From Nitrosospira multiformis (GTDB lineage: Bacteria > Pseudomonadota > Gammaproteobacteria > Burkholderiales > Nitrosomonadaceae), in assembly GCA_017306155.1 (NCBI GenBank), contig JAFKJB010000014.1, forward strand, positions 1 through 64,000: DNA of 64,000 nt, given 5' to 3'. How positions within the stretch are numbered: the stretch's first letter is position 1; the number at the start of each line of letters is the position of its first letter. Shown here in pieces: positions 56,565 through 64,000 of the stretch. A program made the position numbers and the translations under genes. The notes below the pieces were generated by a model, which ran no database searches, was not told the origin of the DNA, and saw nothing but the letters and a program-made list of their open reading frames with translations.

Positions 56565-57476
56565 CTACTTGATACTGGTTAACCGCCGTTTGGCCTTGTC
56601 TGCTGCGTCGCTGCCGGGATATCTGACGATGACGTTTTCCAGAGTCGTCCGGGCGGCGTCTTTTTTATTCAGCTCCAACTGGCTGCTGGCTATATTCAGC
56701 ATCGCATCCGGTACCTTGGGGCTGTCCGGATAGGTTCTGATCAGCGCCTCCTGTGCCGCAACGGCATTCTTGAACTCGCGCAACGCATAAAACGAATTTC
56801 CGATCCAGTAGTGGGCGCTGGCAGCAAAATTTGATTCGGGATAAGACCTGAGAAAGCTGTTGAAGCTGGATATGGCTTCCTTGTACTTGCCTGTCTTGAA
56901 CAGATCGTATCCGCTCTCATAGGCGCGGCCAGCGGAACCCTCGGCGACGGGATTCCTGCTGGCAGGCGTATCGTATTCAGACGAAGCTGCAGCAGTCGAG
57001 GCAGGAGCAGATGCAGTTCCTTTCGCTCCCTGACCGGGATTCAATCCGGCATTGGAATCCATGGCGGAGCTGGATGCGGCGGGGGAGGATACGTCCGGCC
57101 TGGATGCTCCTGCCCCATCCGCTCCTTCCACCTGCTCCAGCCGCCTGAGCCGGTTATCGAGATCAACGTAGAAATCCCGCTGCCGCTTCTGCGCCAGTTC
57201 ATTTTCATTGACCAGCACCTCTATCTGGCCCCGCAACCTGTTCAGATCGAGCCGCAGGCTTTCTATCTGGTTGTGAAGCTCCAGCAATGGCCGGCTACCG
57301 AGATCTTCTTCGAGTCTACCGACACGGGATTCCAACGTTTGCCCGTGGTTCCGCAGTTCGCCCATCGAAGCCTGCTGCGCGACCATTCGGCGGGGCGCCC
57401 TGTCATCATCGAAGGTTCTCGCATGAACCGAGCCACAGACAATCAGAACCGACAGCAGGAAAACGCGCGCGAGCAT
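56565..57476 (-). CDS. cpoB: Tol-Pal system coordinator CpoB (YbgF)
   Basis: A 303-residue periplasmic protein with a signal peptide, an N-terminal trimerising coiled coil (about 35-120), a low-complexity Ser/Ala/Gly linker (125-180), and three TPR units (SGYDLFKTGKYKEAI, YWIGNSFYALREFKNA, LNIASSQLELNKKDAA). It binds TolA and coordinates cell-wall synthesis with outer-membrane constriction. It starts 2 nt after pal. Confidence 0.94.
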   Translation of the reverse strand: MLARVFLLSVLIVCGSVHARTFDDDRAPRRMVAQQASMGELRNHGQTLESRVGRLEEDLGSRPLLELHNQIESLRLDLNRLRGQIEVLVNENELAQKRQRDFYVDLDNRLRRLEQVEGADGAGASRPDVSSPAASSSAMDSNAGLNPGQGAKGTASAPASTAAASSEYDTPASRNPVAEGSAGRAYESGYDLFKTGKYKEAISSFNSFLRSYPESNFAASAHYWIGNSFYALREFKNAVAAQEALIRTYPDSPKVPDAMLNIASSQLELNKKDAARTTLENVIVRYPGSDAADKAKRRLTSIK

Positions 57477-57478
57477 GG

Positions 57479-58006
57479 TTATTCACCCTGATAACGGATA
57501 TCCACCCGACGGTTTTCAGCCCATGCAGCCTCGTCATGACCCATTGCATGGGGCTTTTCCTCGCCCAGGCTCACAGCCTCGATCTGCCCCTCCTGGGCAC
57601 CTGATAGCGTCATTGCATACTTGACCGCATCCGCGCGGCGCTGACCCAGTGCCAGGTTATACTCGCGGCTGCCGCGTTCGTCCGTGTTCCCCTGCAGCAA
57701 CACCCTGGCATTGGGATGCTCACGCAGGTACTTCGCATGTGCCGCGACCAGAGATCTGTATTCATCCTTGACTACATAGCTGTCGAACTCGAAATAAATG
57801 CTGCGCTTGGAAAGGATGCTGTTCGGATCGGTAAGCGGATTGAGGGTCGGGGAGGAGTAATCCTCACCCTGCATGCTGCCCTCCCTTTGCGTGGCAGCAT
57901 CCCTGGACCGATCCCTATCTTCCATATCCTCGTCGCCGGGTTGCTTTGTCTGGCTGGCGCAGGCCGTCAACAGGCTGATCAATAACACGCCCAAAACTTT
58001 TTTCAT
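57479..58006 (-). CDS. pal: Peptidoglycan-associated lipoprotein Pal
   Basis: A 175-residue lipoprotein. The lipobox LLTAC places the lipidated cysteine at residue 16. A charged linker leads to an OmpA-like peptidoglycan-binding domain (IYFEFDSYVV, LLQGNTDERGSREYNLALGQRRADAV). It anchors the outer membrane to peptidoglycan and interacts with TolB and TolA. It lies 40 nt after tolB. Confidence 0.95.
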   Translation of the reverse strand: MKKVLGVLLISLLTACASQTKQPGDEDMEDRDRSRDAATQREGSMQGEDYSSPTLNPLTDPNSILSKRSIYFEFDSYVVKDEYRSLVAAHAKYLREHPNARVLLQGNTDERGSREYNLALGQRRADAVKYAMTLSGAQEGQIEAVSLGEEKPHAMGHDEAAWAENRRVDIRYQGE

Positions 58007-58046
58007 TTCTTTTCCCTTTAGGTGGTTAGCTAAAAATACACTGGAA

Positions 58047-59372
58047 TTACTGCGGACGCCGTAGCGGACCCCACGCCGGTTCCCTTATGTCACCAGCCTG
58101 CGTTGAAAGCTGTTGTCGCGTTCTTCCGTCACTCGAAACTGCGGATAATATACCACGACCCCGTATTTCAGTTGCATAAAGAACCATCCTGCCGTTAGGG
58201 GCAAAGCTTGGCGATTCGTCGAATCTCGAATCCGTGAGCAGCCGCACCTGGCCGGTCGCGAAATCCTGAATCGCAACGTTGAATTTATCGCCGCTGCGGT
58301 GGATAAAAGTAAAACCTTTTCCATCAGGACTGTAACGCGGACTCACGTTGTAGCTTCCCTCGAAAGTAAGACGTTCCGCAACCTTGGATACACCTCCCGT
58401 GACAGGCATCCTATAAATTTGAGGACTGCCGCCACGGTCAGAGGTGAAAATGATATAACGGCCATCCGGCGAAAAACTTGGCTCGGTATCGATGCCGGAA
58501 CTTTGAGTAAGGCGCTGGAGTCCTCCGCCATCGGCGTTGATCAGAAAGATTTGCGATCCACCCATTACAGATAGCACAACTGCAAGCTTCCTGCCATCCG
58601 GGGACCATGCCGGTGCACTATTGCTCCCCCTGAAATTTGCGACCGCCTTGCGTGCCCGGGTCGCAAGGGCCTGAACGTAGACCACGGGCTTCTTGTTCTC
58701 GAAGGATACATATGCCAGTCGCGTGCCATCCGGGGACCATGCGGGAGATATGATCGGCTCCGTGTATTCGATGACCGGCTGGGCATTAACCCCGTCTGCA
58801 TCCGCCACCTGGAGCGAGTATTTCTTCCCCTGCTTGATCACGTAGGCAATGCGGGTGCTGAACACGCCAGCATCGCCGGTCAGTTTTTCGTAGATCATGT
58901 CAGCAATGCGGTGAGCGGCAGCGCGCAGTTGCTCCGGTGGCACCGTCTCCACATAACTTCCCAGTTCTGCCCGCCTTGCCACATCCAGCAGCCGCACGCG
59001 GATCGATATCTGCCCCCCGGAGACGGGTATCGCGGTGCCAATGGCGAGCGCGCTCGCACCCCGACCGATCCAATCCGGGTACGAAACCTCGGCCGGTTCA
59101 TGCGGTCGCAGCCCTCCGGCATCGACCAGCTTGAATAATCCCGTACGGCGCAGATCCGCCGAAATGACGGGCGTAAGGCTTTGCGCACCCAGTCTTTCCT
59201 CTTCCGCAAAGGGAACTATCGCGACAGGAATCTGGTTGGCGCCTCCACCAAAAATTTCGATGTTGAGAGCAGCCTGCACCGGCGAGCAGACCAGCCACAA
59301 GAAGAACAAAACGGCAGCAGAGCCGGAAAGTTTATGCAAGCGGAACGGCATGGACAGCATAGCAATGGCCAT
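58047..59372 (-). CDS. tolB: Tol-Pal system protein TolB
   Basis: A 441-residue periplasmic protein with a signal peptide (to about residue 34), an N-terminal TolB domain (PVAIVPFAEEERL), and a six-bladed beta-propeller with repeated SPDG motifs (SPAWSPDGTRLAYVS, PSFSPDGRYIIFTS). It binds Pal and TolA. ATG 59372 is used, although a Met seven residues later would also give a signal peptide. It lies 31 nt after tolA. Confidence 0.95.
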   Translation of the reverse strand: MAIAMLSMPFRLHKLSGSAAVLFFLWLVCSPVQAALNIEIFGGGANQIPVAIVPFAEEERLGAQSLTPVISADLRRTGLFKLVDAGGLRPHEPAEVSYPDWIGRGASALAIGTAIPVSGGQISIRVRLLDVARRAELGSYVETVPPEQLRAAAHRIADMIYEKLTGDAGVFSTRIAYVIKQGKKYSLQVADADGVNAQPVIEYTEPIISPAWSPDGTRLAYVSFENKKPVVYVQALATRARKAVANFRGSNSAPAWSPDGRKLAVVLSVMGGSQIFLINADGGGLQRLTQSSGIDTEPSFSPDGRYIIFTSDRGGSPQIYRMPVTGGVSKVAERLTFEGSYNVSPRYSPDGKGFTFIHRSGDKFNVAIQDFATGQVRLLTDSRFDESPSFAPNGRMVLYATEIRGRGILSAVSSDGRTRQQLSTQAGDIREPAWGPLRRPQ

Positions 59373-59403
59373 AAGTTAGTTTTGAAACAACAAAGTATAC
59401 CAG

Positions 59404-60432
59404 TCATTCAAGGTAATGCACCTTGACACTCAAGTTGCGGAACTTCGGAAAAAGCGCGGGATCGGGCGGCAGCGGAAGCGGCCTGGACAAAGCAATAGCC
59501 CGCTCTACCGCACTGTCGAAAGCAGCGAATCCGCTGCTCTTGCGCAGCCTGACATCGAGGATGTCGCCCCCCGGAAGCACAGTAACATCGAACTCGACAA
59601 CCGGATTTCCAGGCAGATCCTGCGGCAGCACGATATTCCTTCTTATCTTGGCAAGAATTCTCGCCTTATATTCGTCAATCTCCTTCGCCACCCGCGCTTG
59701 CGCCGCCGCCTCAGTCTGAAGCCTGTTTCGTTCTTCCTGTTCGCGCCGAAGCTGCTCCACCTCTGCTGCAACCCGCGCCTGCTGTTCTTTCTCCCTCCGT
59801 TCCTTGTCGGCTTTTTCCTTCCGTTCTTTCTCCTTCTGTTCCTTCTCTTTCCGTTCCTTTTCTCTTCGTTCTTCTTCTTTGCGTTCCTTCTCTTTACGCT
59901 CCTTGTCGGCTTTTTCCTTCCGTTCCTTCTCCTTCTGCTCCTTCTCTTTTCGCTCCTTTTCTCTTTGTTCTTCTTCTCTGCGCTCCTTCTCGGCTTTTTC
60001 CTCCCGTTCTTTTTCCCTCTGTTCCTGTTCCTTTTTTTCCTGCAGTTCTTTTTCCTTGCGCTCTTTTTCCAGCTGCCGCTTGTTTTCTACCGGTTTTTTT
60101 TCCGGCTTGGGTTTCTCGGTTTTCTCCTTTATGGCGATATCAGGTTTAGAGGGGGGCGGCGTTTCCGGCTTCGGCAACGGTTTTGTTTCGGGCGGCTTGA
60201 CCTCCGGAGCAGGCTCAACTGGCTTGGGCGGCGGGGGGGGCGCTGCCCTTACCACGGGTGCCGGCGCGGGCGGAAGGCTGCTCCATAAATCCACCGTCAT
60301 CCCTTCCGGTGGCTCGGTTTTCCAGTTGAGGCCGAAAATCAGGAAAGCAAGAAAAATGATGTGGACCAGCACCGCGAGGATTGCCGCCGGCACTCGCCCT
60401 GGTTCAGGCCGAACGAATTTTCTCAACGCCAT
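59404..60432 (-). CDS. tolA: Tol-Pal system protein TolA
   Basis: A 342-residue protein with one membrane helix (about 17-36), a Pro-rich segment (52-96), a long Lys/Glu-rich helical rod (about 100-235), and the C-terminal TolA/TonB-like domain (LPGNPVVEFDVTVLPGGDI). It spans the periplasm to touch Pal and TolB. A 33-residue unit (EKERKEKEQKEKERKEKADK and following) occurs twice, at residues 158 and 191. A 214-nt gap separates it from tolR, larger than usual. Confidence 0.94.
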   Translation of the reverse strand: MALRKFVRPEPGRVPAAILAVLVHIIFLAFLIFGLNWKTEPPEGMTVDLWSSLPPAPAPVVRAAPPPPPKPVEPAPEVKPPETKPLPKPETPPPSKPDIAIKEKTEKPKPEKKPVENKRQLEKERKEKELQEKKEQEQREKEREEKAEKERREEEQREKERKEKEQKEKERKEKADKERKEKERKEEERREKERKEKEQKEKERKEKADKERREKEQQARVAAEVEQLRREQEERNRLQTEAAAQARVAKEIDEYKARILAKIRRNIVLPQDLPGNPVVEFDVTVLPGGDILDVRLRKSSGFAAFDSAVERAIALSRPLPLPPDPALFPKFRNLSVKVHYLE

Positions 60433-60467
60433 GGCATTCGTATTCGTTGTGGGTATCTAACCCAAAC

Positions 60468-60650
60468 TTACAAGCAAGATCGTTCAATAGTCTGGAGGCA
60501 AGCGCAAATTCCAGCGCCGGAATATGCTGAATGAGCAGAAACACGTCTTTTGCGAGCAACAAAAGCTTGCAACAGAGCGATGTAAACAGGCGATCCAGCG
60601 GACGACTGCAAAGGCCAGCTGCAAATCCGGATTTTCAGAGGCTTGCTCAT
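60468..60650 (-). CDS. Possible small open frame coupled to tolR
   Basis: A 60-codon frame whose ATG overlaps the tolR stop as ATGA, filling most of the 214-nt gap before tolA. The product (MSKPLKIRICSWPLQSSAG...) matches nothing I recognise and has no membrane segment or motif. Overlapping ATGA starts occur by chance, so this is listed as doubtful. Confidence 0.18.
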   Translation of the reverse strand: MSKPLKIRICSWPLQSSAGSPVYIALLQAFVARKRRVSAHSAYSGAGICACLQTIERSCL

Positions 60651-61063
60651 TTCGGCCTGGCCAGCAGCCCCACCTTCTTCACCTGCTGCTGCTGCAGAAT
60701 ATCCATCACGTTCATTACTTCCTCGTAGCGCACATTTTTGTCGCCCGCAATCACCACCGGCTGCTCGGCATTTTCCGCCTGTTTCTGCTTGATCACCTCG
60801 ACAAGCTCCTTACGGCTGACCTGCTTCTCGCCCTCCCTGCCAGAGCGATCATTCAGCGCCAGAATACCGTTGACCTTGACGATCACCTCCAGCGGAGCAA
60901 CCGGCGGGGATAACGACTTCCCGATCTGCGGCAGTTCAATCTCGCCCGGAGTGATGAGCGGCGCCGTAATCATGAAAATGACGAGCAGCACCAGCATCAC
61001 GTCAATGTAGGGCACGACGTTTATCTCATTCATCAGGCGCCTTCTGGCGCGTCGCTCAGTCAC
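60647..61063 (-). CDS. tolR: Tol-Pal system protein TolR
   Basis: A 138-residue ExbD/TolR protein. One membrane helix carries the functional Asp (NVVPYIDVMLVLLVIFMIT), followed by a periplasmic domain (INKQ-like VIAGDKNVRYEEVMNVMDIL). With TolQ it converts proton flow into TolA movement. It lies 36 nt after tolQ. Confidence 0.95.
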   Translation of the reverse strand: MTERRARRRLMNEINVVPYIDVMLVLLVIFMITAPLITPGEIELPQIGKSLSPPVAPLEVIVKVNGILALNDRSGREGEKQVSRKELVEVIKQKQAENAEQPVVIAGDKNVRYEEVMNVMDILQQQQVKKVGLLARPK

Positions 61064-61099
61064 AATCTCCGCTCTCCGAAACTATCCTTGTTCACGTTC

Positions 61100-61786
61100 C
61101 TAACCGCCGGCCTGCCGCTGCAGGACATTCGACATTTCTTCCATGAAGCTCTCGAACCGGGTAGCCAGCCTGTCCATACTGCTGGCATAGCGGTTATAGG
61201 CGATAACCGCGGGAATCGCGGCAAACAGGCCCATGGCGGTGGCAATCAGCGCTTCGGCAATGCCCGGCGCAACGTGGGCGATGGTGGCCTGGGCGACATT
61301 GGACAAACCGCGAAAAGAATTCATGATGCCCCAGACGGTGCCGAACAATCCCACATACGGGCTCACGGAGCCGACCGTCGCCAGGAACGAGAGATGCGAT
61401 TCAAGACGGTCCATTTCGCGCTGGTAGGTTGCGCGCATGGCACGGCGGGTACTATCCATGGCCGTGCCGGTATCCATTCCCGGCTGGCGCCTGTGCTTCA
61501 TGAATTCCCGGAAACCTGCCTCGAAGATCCGTTCCATGCTGCCTGCGGTATGGCGGGAAGCAGCAGCGCTCTGGAAAAGCGCGTTGAGATCGGTTCCCTT
61601 CCAGAAAACATTCTCGAATTCATCGCACTGCCTCTCTGCCTGGCGGATGACAAACAGTTTGCGAAAAATGTACCACCATGACATCAGTGAAGCGATCGCC
61701 AGCAGCAGCATCACCAGCTGCACCGGCAAACTCGCGCTGCCGACGAGCTGAAAAAGGGACATATCCTGGCCAAGAGTCAGATTCAT
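61100..61786 (-). CDS. tolQ: Tol-Pal system protein TolQ
   Basis: A 228-residue ExbB/TolQ protein with three membrane helices (about 17-37, 133-155 and 168-190) and the conserved VGSVSPYVGLFGTVWGIM and GIAEALIATAMGLFAAIPAV stretches. It forms the proton channel with TolR. Its start overlaps the ybgC stop by 4 nt. Confidence 0.96.
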   Translation of the reverse strand: MNLTLGQDMSLFQLVGSASLPVQLVMLLLAIASLMSWWYIFRKLFVIRQAERQCDEFENVFWKGTDLNALFQSAAASRHTAGSMERIFEAGFREFMKHRRQPGMDTGTAMDSTRRAMRATYQREMDRLESHLSFLATVGSVSPYVGLFGTVWGIMNSFRGLSNVAQATIAHVAPGIAEALIATAMGLFAAIPAVIAYNRYASSMDRLATRFESFMEEMSNVLQRQAGG

Positions 61787-62241
61787 GATAATTTTCCAAG
61801 CTTGAGACGCAAGGCGGCAGGGACGCTCACCGGTTTCAGACTATCCACTCCCACGCACACCGCCTGGACGGTAGCGACGGCTAGCGTAACATCGCCTCGC
61901 AAAACCCGTTGCGCAATCGTGATGCGGCTTCTGCCCAGTTCCGCTGCCTGCGTCGTAATGTGCAGCAGATCATCCAGCAGGGCTGGCTTAAAGTATTCAA
62001 TGCCAAGCGAACGTACCATGAAAATCACCTTATGAATCTGACTTAATGAATGAATATTGAACCCCAATTCGCGCAACCATTCGTAGCGGGCGCGCTCCAT
62101 GAAATCGAGATAAGTGGAATGATAAACCACCCCGCCTGCATCGGTATCCTGATAATAGACGCGGACGGGCAAAGAAAAGGGAACCTCGGGACCTGGGCAA
62201 GACATCTTTATCTGATCAATTGAGAAAATTGATGCCGACAT
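61783..62241 (-). CDS. ybgC: Acyl-CoA thioesterase YbgC
   Basis: A 152-residue hotdog-fold thioesterase with the YYQDTDAGGVVYHSTYLDFMERAR motif, including the catalytic Asp. It is the usual first gene of the tol-pal cluster and acts on acyl-CoA or acyl-ACP. It follows ruvB by about 42 nt on the same strand and overlaps tolQ by 4 nt. Confidence 0.94.
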   Translation of the reverse strand: MSASIFSIDQIKMSCPGPEVPFSLPVRVYYQDTDAGGVVYHSTYLDFMERARYEWLRELGFNIHSLSQIHKVIFMVRSLGIEYFKPALLDDLLHITTQAAELGRSRITIAQRVLRGDVTLAVATVQAVCVGVDSLKPVSVPAALRLKLGKLS

Positions 62242-62283
62242 CGCAACCGGTTCGCCGGCTGTTACGATTGCATCACGGGAAAT

Positions 62284-63330
62284 TTACTGCTGATTCTCAT
62301 CCCACAAATCCCCGCTCAGCCCATTCCTTGGCAGGGCCAGACCAAAATGTTGATACGCAATGGAAGTCGCCATGCGACCGCGCGGCGTGCGCTTCATATA
62401 TCCCTGCTGGATCAGGTAAGGCTCGAGCACGTCTTCTATGGTTCCGCGCTCTTCGCTGATGGCGGCGGCGAGGTTGTCGACACCGACCGGACCGCCGCCG
62501 AATTTTTCCATCACGGTGAGGAGCAGCTTTCTATCCATTACATCGAGCCCGATTGCATCCACGTCCAGCATGAGCAGGGCGGCATCGGCCACCGGGCGAT
62601 TGATGCGGCCCTCCGCCTTGACTTCCGCGAAGTCACGCACGCGTCGCAGAAGACGGTTGACAATGCGAGGCGTTCCACGCGAACGGCGCGCAATTTCAGT
62701 GGCGCCATCGGAAGAGATGTCTGCTCCCAGCAAGGCAGCGGAGCGCATGACGATCTGGGTGAGTTCTTCGACCGAGTAGAATTCCAGGCGCGAGATGATG
62801 CCAAAACGGTCACGCAGCGGATTGGTCAGCATGCCGGCGCGGGTGGTGGCGCCGACCAGGGTAAAAGGCGGCAAATCGAGCTTGACCGAACGTGCCGCAG
62901 GACCTTCGCCGATCATGATGTCGAGCTGGTAATCCTCCAGTGCCGGATAGAGAATTTCCTCCACGACCGGGGAGAGACGATGGATTTCATCTATGAACAA
63001 AACATCGTTGGGTTCGAGATTGGTCAGCAGGGCGGCAAGATCGCCTGGACGTTCCAGCACCGGGCCGGAAGTCTGGCGCAGCCCCACGCCCATCTCCTTG
63101 GCAATGATGTGCGCAAGGGTAGTTTTACCAAGACCGGGCGGACCGAACAGCAGTACGTGATCGAGCGCCTCCCTGCGCCGCCTTGCCGCCTCGATGAATA
63201 TCTGCAACTGTCCGCGAATTTTTTCCTGGCCTATGTATTCGGCCAGATGCTTCGGCCGCAGCGCCCGCTCCATATCCTCTTCTTTAAAGGAAATGGGTGC
63301 GGGGGTGATCAGGCGGTCTGTTTCTATCAT
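62284..63330 (-). CDS. ruvB: Holliday junction branch migration helicase RuvB
   Basis: A 348-residue AAA+ motor. Walker A is [13 protein letters not shown], Walker B is [10 protein letters not shown], the sensor-1 segment is [11 protein letters not shown], and the arginine finger region is NPLRDRFG. The C-terminal winged helix has TPRGRMAT. It drives branch migration with RuvA, whose gene lies 135 nt upstream. Confidence 0.97.
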   Translation of the reverse strand: MIETDRLITPAPISFKEEDMERALRPKHLAEYIGQEKIRGQLQIFIEAARRRREALDHVLLFGPPGLGKTTLAHIIAKEMGVGLRQTSGPVLERPGDLAALLTNLEPNDVLFIDEIHRLSPVVEEILYPALEDYQLDIMIGEGPAARSVKLDLPPFTLVGATTRAGMLTNPLRDRFGIISRLEFYSVEELTQIVMRSAALLGADISSDGATEIARRSRGTPRIVNRLLRRVRDFAEVKAEGRINRPVADAALLMLDVDAIGLDVMDRKLLLTVMEKFGGGPVGVDNLAAAISEERGTIEDVLEPYLIQQGYMKRTPRGRMATSIAYQHFGLALPRNGLSGDLWDENQQ

Positions 63331-63465
63331 TCCAATTCAAAAAGCGGCTATCCCGCCCGTTTTCTGCTGGTTGTATTGGATTGCAGAGATAAATTCATTT
63401 CAGGAAATCGGCGGCTCCGGAGCGGTAATCCGAAGGATGGGATTTTCCCACTGCCCATAAAGACG

Positions 63466-64000
63466 TTATTTCTCTTTTGACAAGAGCTTCAATGCCTGTT
63501 TTATGCCGTCCGAAACGGAGAGATCCACGGATAGCTGCCTGACCGCCCAATTGGCCTCGCGATCATTATACCCTAGAGACAACAGGGCATTCAGCACATC
63601 GCTTCCCATTGAGGGAGGCCGGGCTCCCGTGGCACCCGGAATAGCGGGCACGGCCAGATCAAGTTTGTCTCGCAATTCCAGCAGCAAGCGTTCGGCCGTC
63701 TTCTTGCCGATGCCGGGAATCCTGATCAGACGGGCAGGATCCTGATCGGACACGGCCTGGTGCAAGTCAGTCACACTCAGGCCGGATAGCAAAGCAAGCG
63801 CGGTTCTCGCCCCAACGCCGGAGATTTTGACAAGCTGGCGAAAAGCCTGCCGCTCACCTTCGGTAGCGAAACCGAAAAGCAGATGCACGTCCTCACGCAC
63901 GACGAAATGCGTGTGGAGCGTGATTTGCGTGCCGACGGCCGGCAGGTTGTAGAACGTGCTCATGGGCACGTCGATTTCATAACCCACACCCTGGACATCG
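63466..64000 (-). CDS. ruvA: Holliday junction protein RuvA, 5' end outside window
   Basis: 178 codons of RuvA are present. They run from [12 protein letters not shown] in the OB-fold domain, through the two helix-hairpin-helix motifs ([13 protein letters not shown] and [13 protein letters not shown]), to the C-terminal domain III that contacts RuvB. About 20 N-terminal residues lie beyond position 64000. The apparent ATG/GTG starts within the window are internal. ruvC may precede it, as in related genomes. Confidence 0.95.
   Translation of the reverse strand, partial: DVQGVGYEIDVPMSTFYNLPAVGTQITLHTHFVVREDVHLLFGFATEGERQAFRQLVKISGVGARTALALLSGLSVTDLHQAVSDQDPARLIRIPGIGKKTAERLLLELRDKLDLAVPAIPGATGARPPSMGSDVLNALLSLGYNDREANWAVRQLSVDLSVSDGIKQALKLLSKEK

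Noticed and set aside
59743..60075. Repetitive purine/pyrimidine-biased tract as a mobile or structural repeat element
   Set aside because: It is the coding sequence of the Lys/Glu rod of TolA; the repeat is explained by the protein.

Overview
This window looks like a stretch of chromosome from an ammonia-oxidising betaproteobacterium of the Nitrosospira/Nitrosomonas group. The evidence is a norS-norY-senC-orf1 cluster (the heme-copper 'sNOR' arrangement described in Nitrosomonas) followed by a formate/nitrite transporter, betaproteobacterial gene orders (hemC-hemD-hemX-hemY, ybeZ-ybeY-corC), and a PEP-CTERM/exosortase-A associated locus. The genus is inferred: no amo, hao or rRNA gene lies in the window. 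No insertion sequence, phage gene, CRISPR array, tRNA or rRNA was found. Almost everything is ordinary, densely packed chromosomal coding sequence.

Layout. 1-4515 (minus): a partial secreted protein, then the operon norS-norY-senC-orf1-nitrite channel, ending in a strong hairpin. 4516-5503: about 1 kb without a convincing gene. 5504-15303 (minus): a PEP-CTERM/exosortase-A associated block read in the order sugar transferase, PrsK kinase, PrsR sigma-54 activator, acyl-CoA ligase, PLP decarboxylase, asparagine-synthase-like protein. 15841-18387 (minus): two unusual response-regulator proteins, a secreted trypsin-like protease, a DUF2024 protein and a possible small membrane peptide. 18576-23572: a phosphate-type porin with a good Pho box, convergent with a large DUF748/OmpA-like envelope protein. 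23709-30297: DUF2784, a TauE/SafE exporter, periplasmic thiol-redox genes (tlpA-like, dsbD), cutA, an SDR protein and a ferredoxin-reductase. 30406-34505: the hemCDXY operon, divergent from ppc. 37534-38901 is miaB. 38936-43206 (minus) is a BarA-like hybrid kinase overlapping a GGDEF response regulator. 43533-46565 is ybeZ-ybeY-corC and a divergent pyrophosphatase-like gene. Then come uup, two small cytochromes c, and pyrD-rsxB-nth-DUF1841 (minus, three successive 4-nt overlaps). A secreted TPR protein follows, and finally the long minus-strand run ruvA-ruvB-ybgC-tolQRAB-pal-cpoB-queE-queC-aat-bpt.

How the parts fit. The sNOR and nitrite channel suit a cell that makes nitrite and NO. The PEP-CTERM block pairs a regulatory two-component system with a polysaccharide-initiating glycosyltransferase and three acyl/amine-handling enzymes. 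The Tol-Pal, porin, DUF748 and DsbD genes serve the envelope. Hem, Pyr, Ppc, Que, Mia and Ruv genes are housekeeping.

The best candidate for something undescribed is the acyl-CoA ligase / PLP decarboxylase / asparagine-synthase-like trio. The asparagine-synthase-like protein has lost the residues of its glutaminase site, in the way beta-lactam synthetases have, so it may form an amide from a donor other than glutamine. Secondary candidates are the paired degenerate receivers beside it, a perfect 12-bp hairpin inside the protease gene, and a pyrophosphatase-like protein missing several active-site residues.
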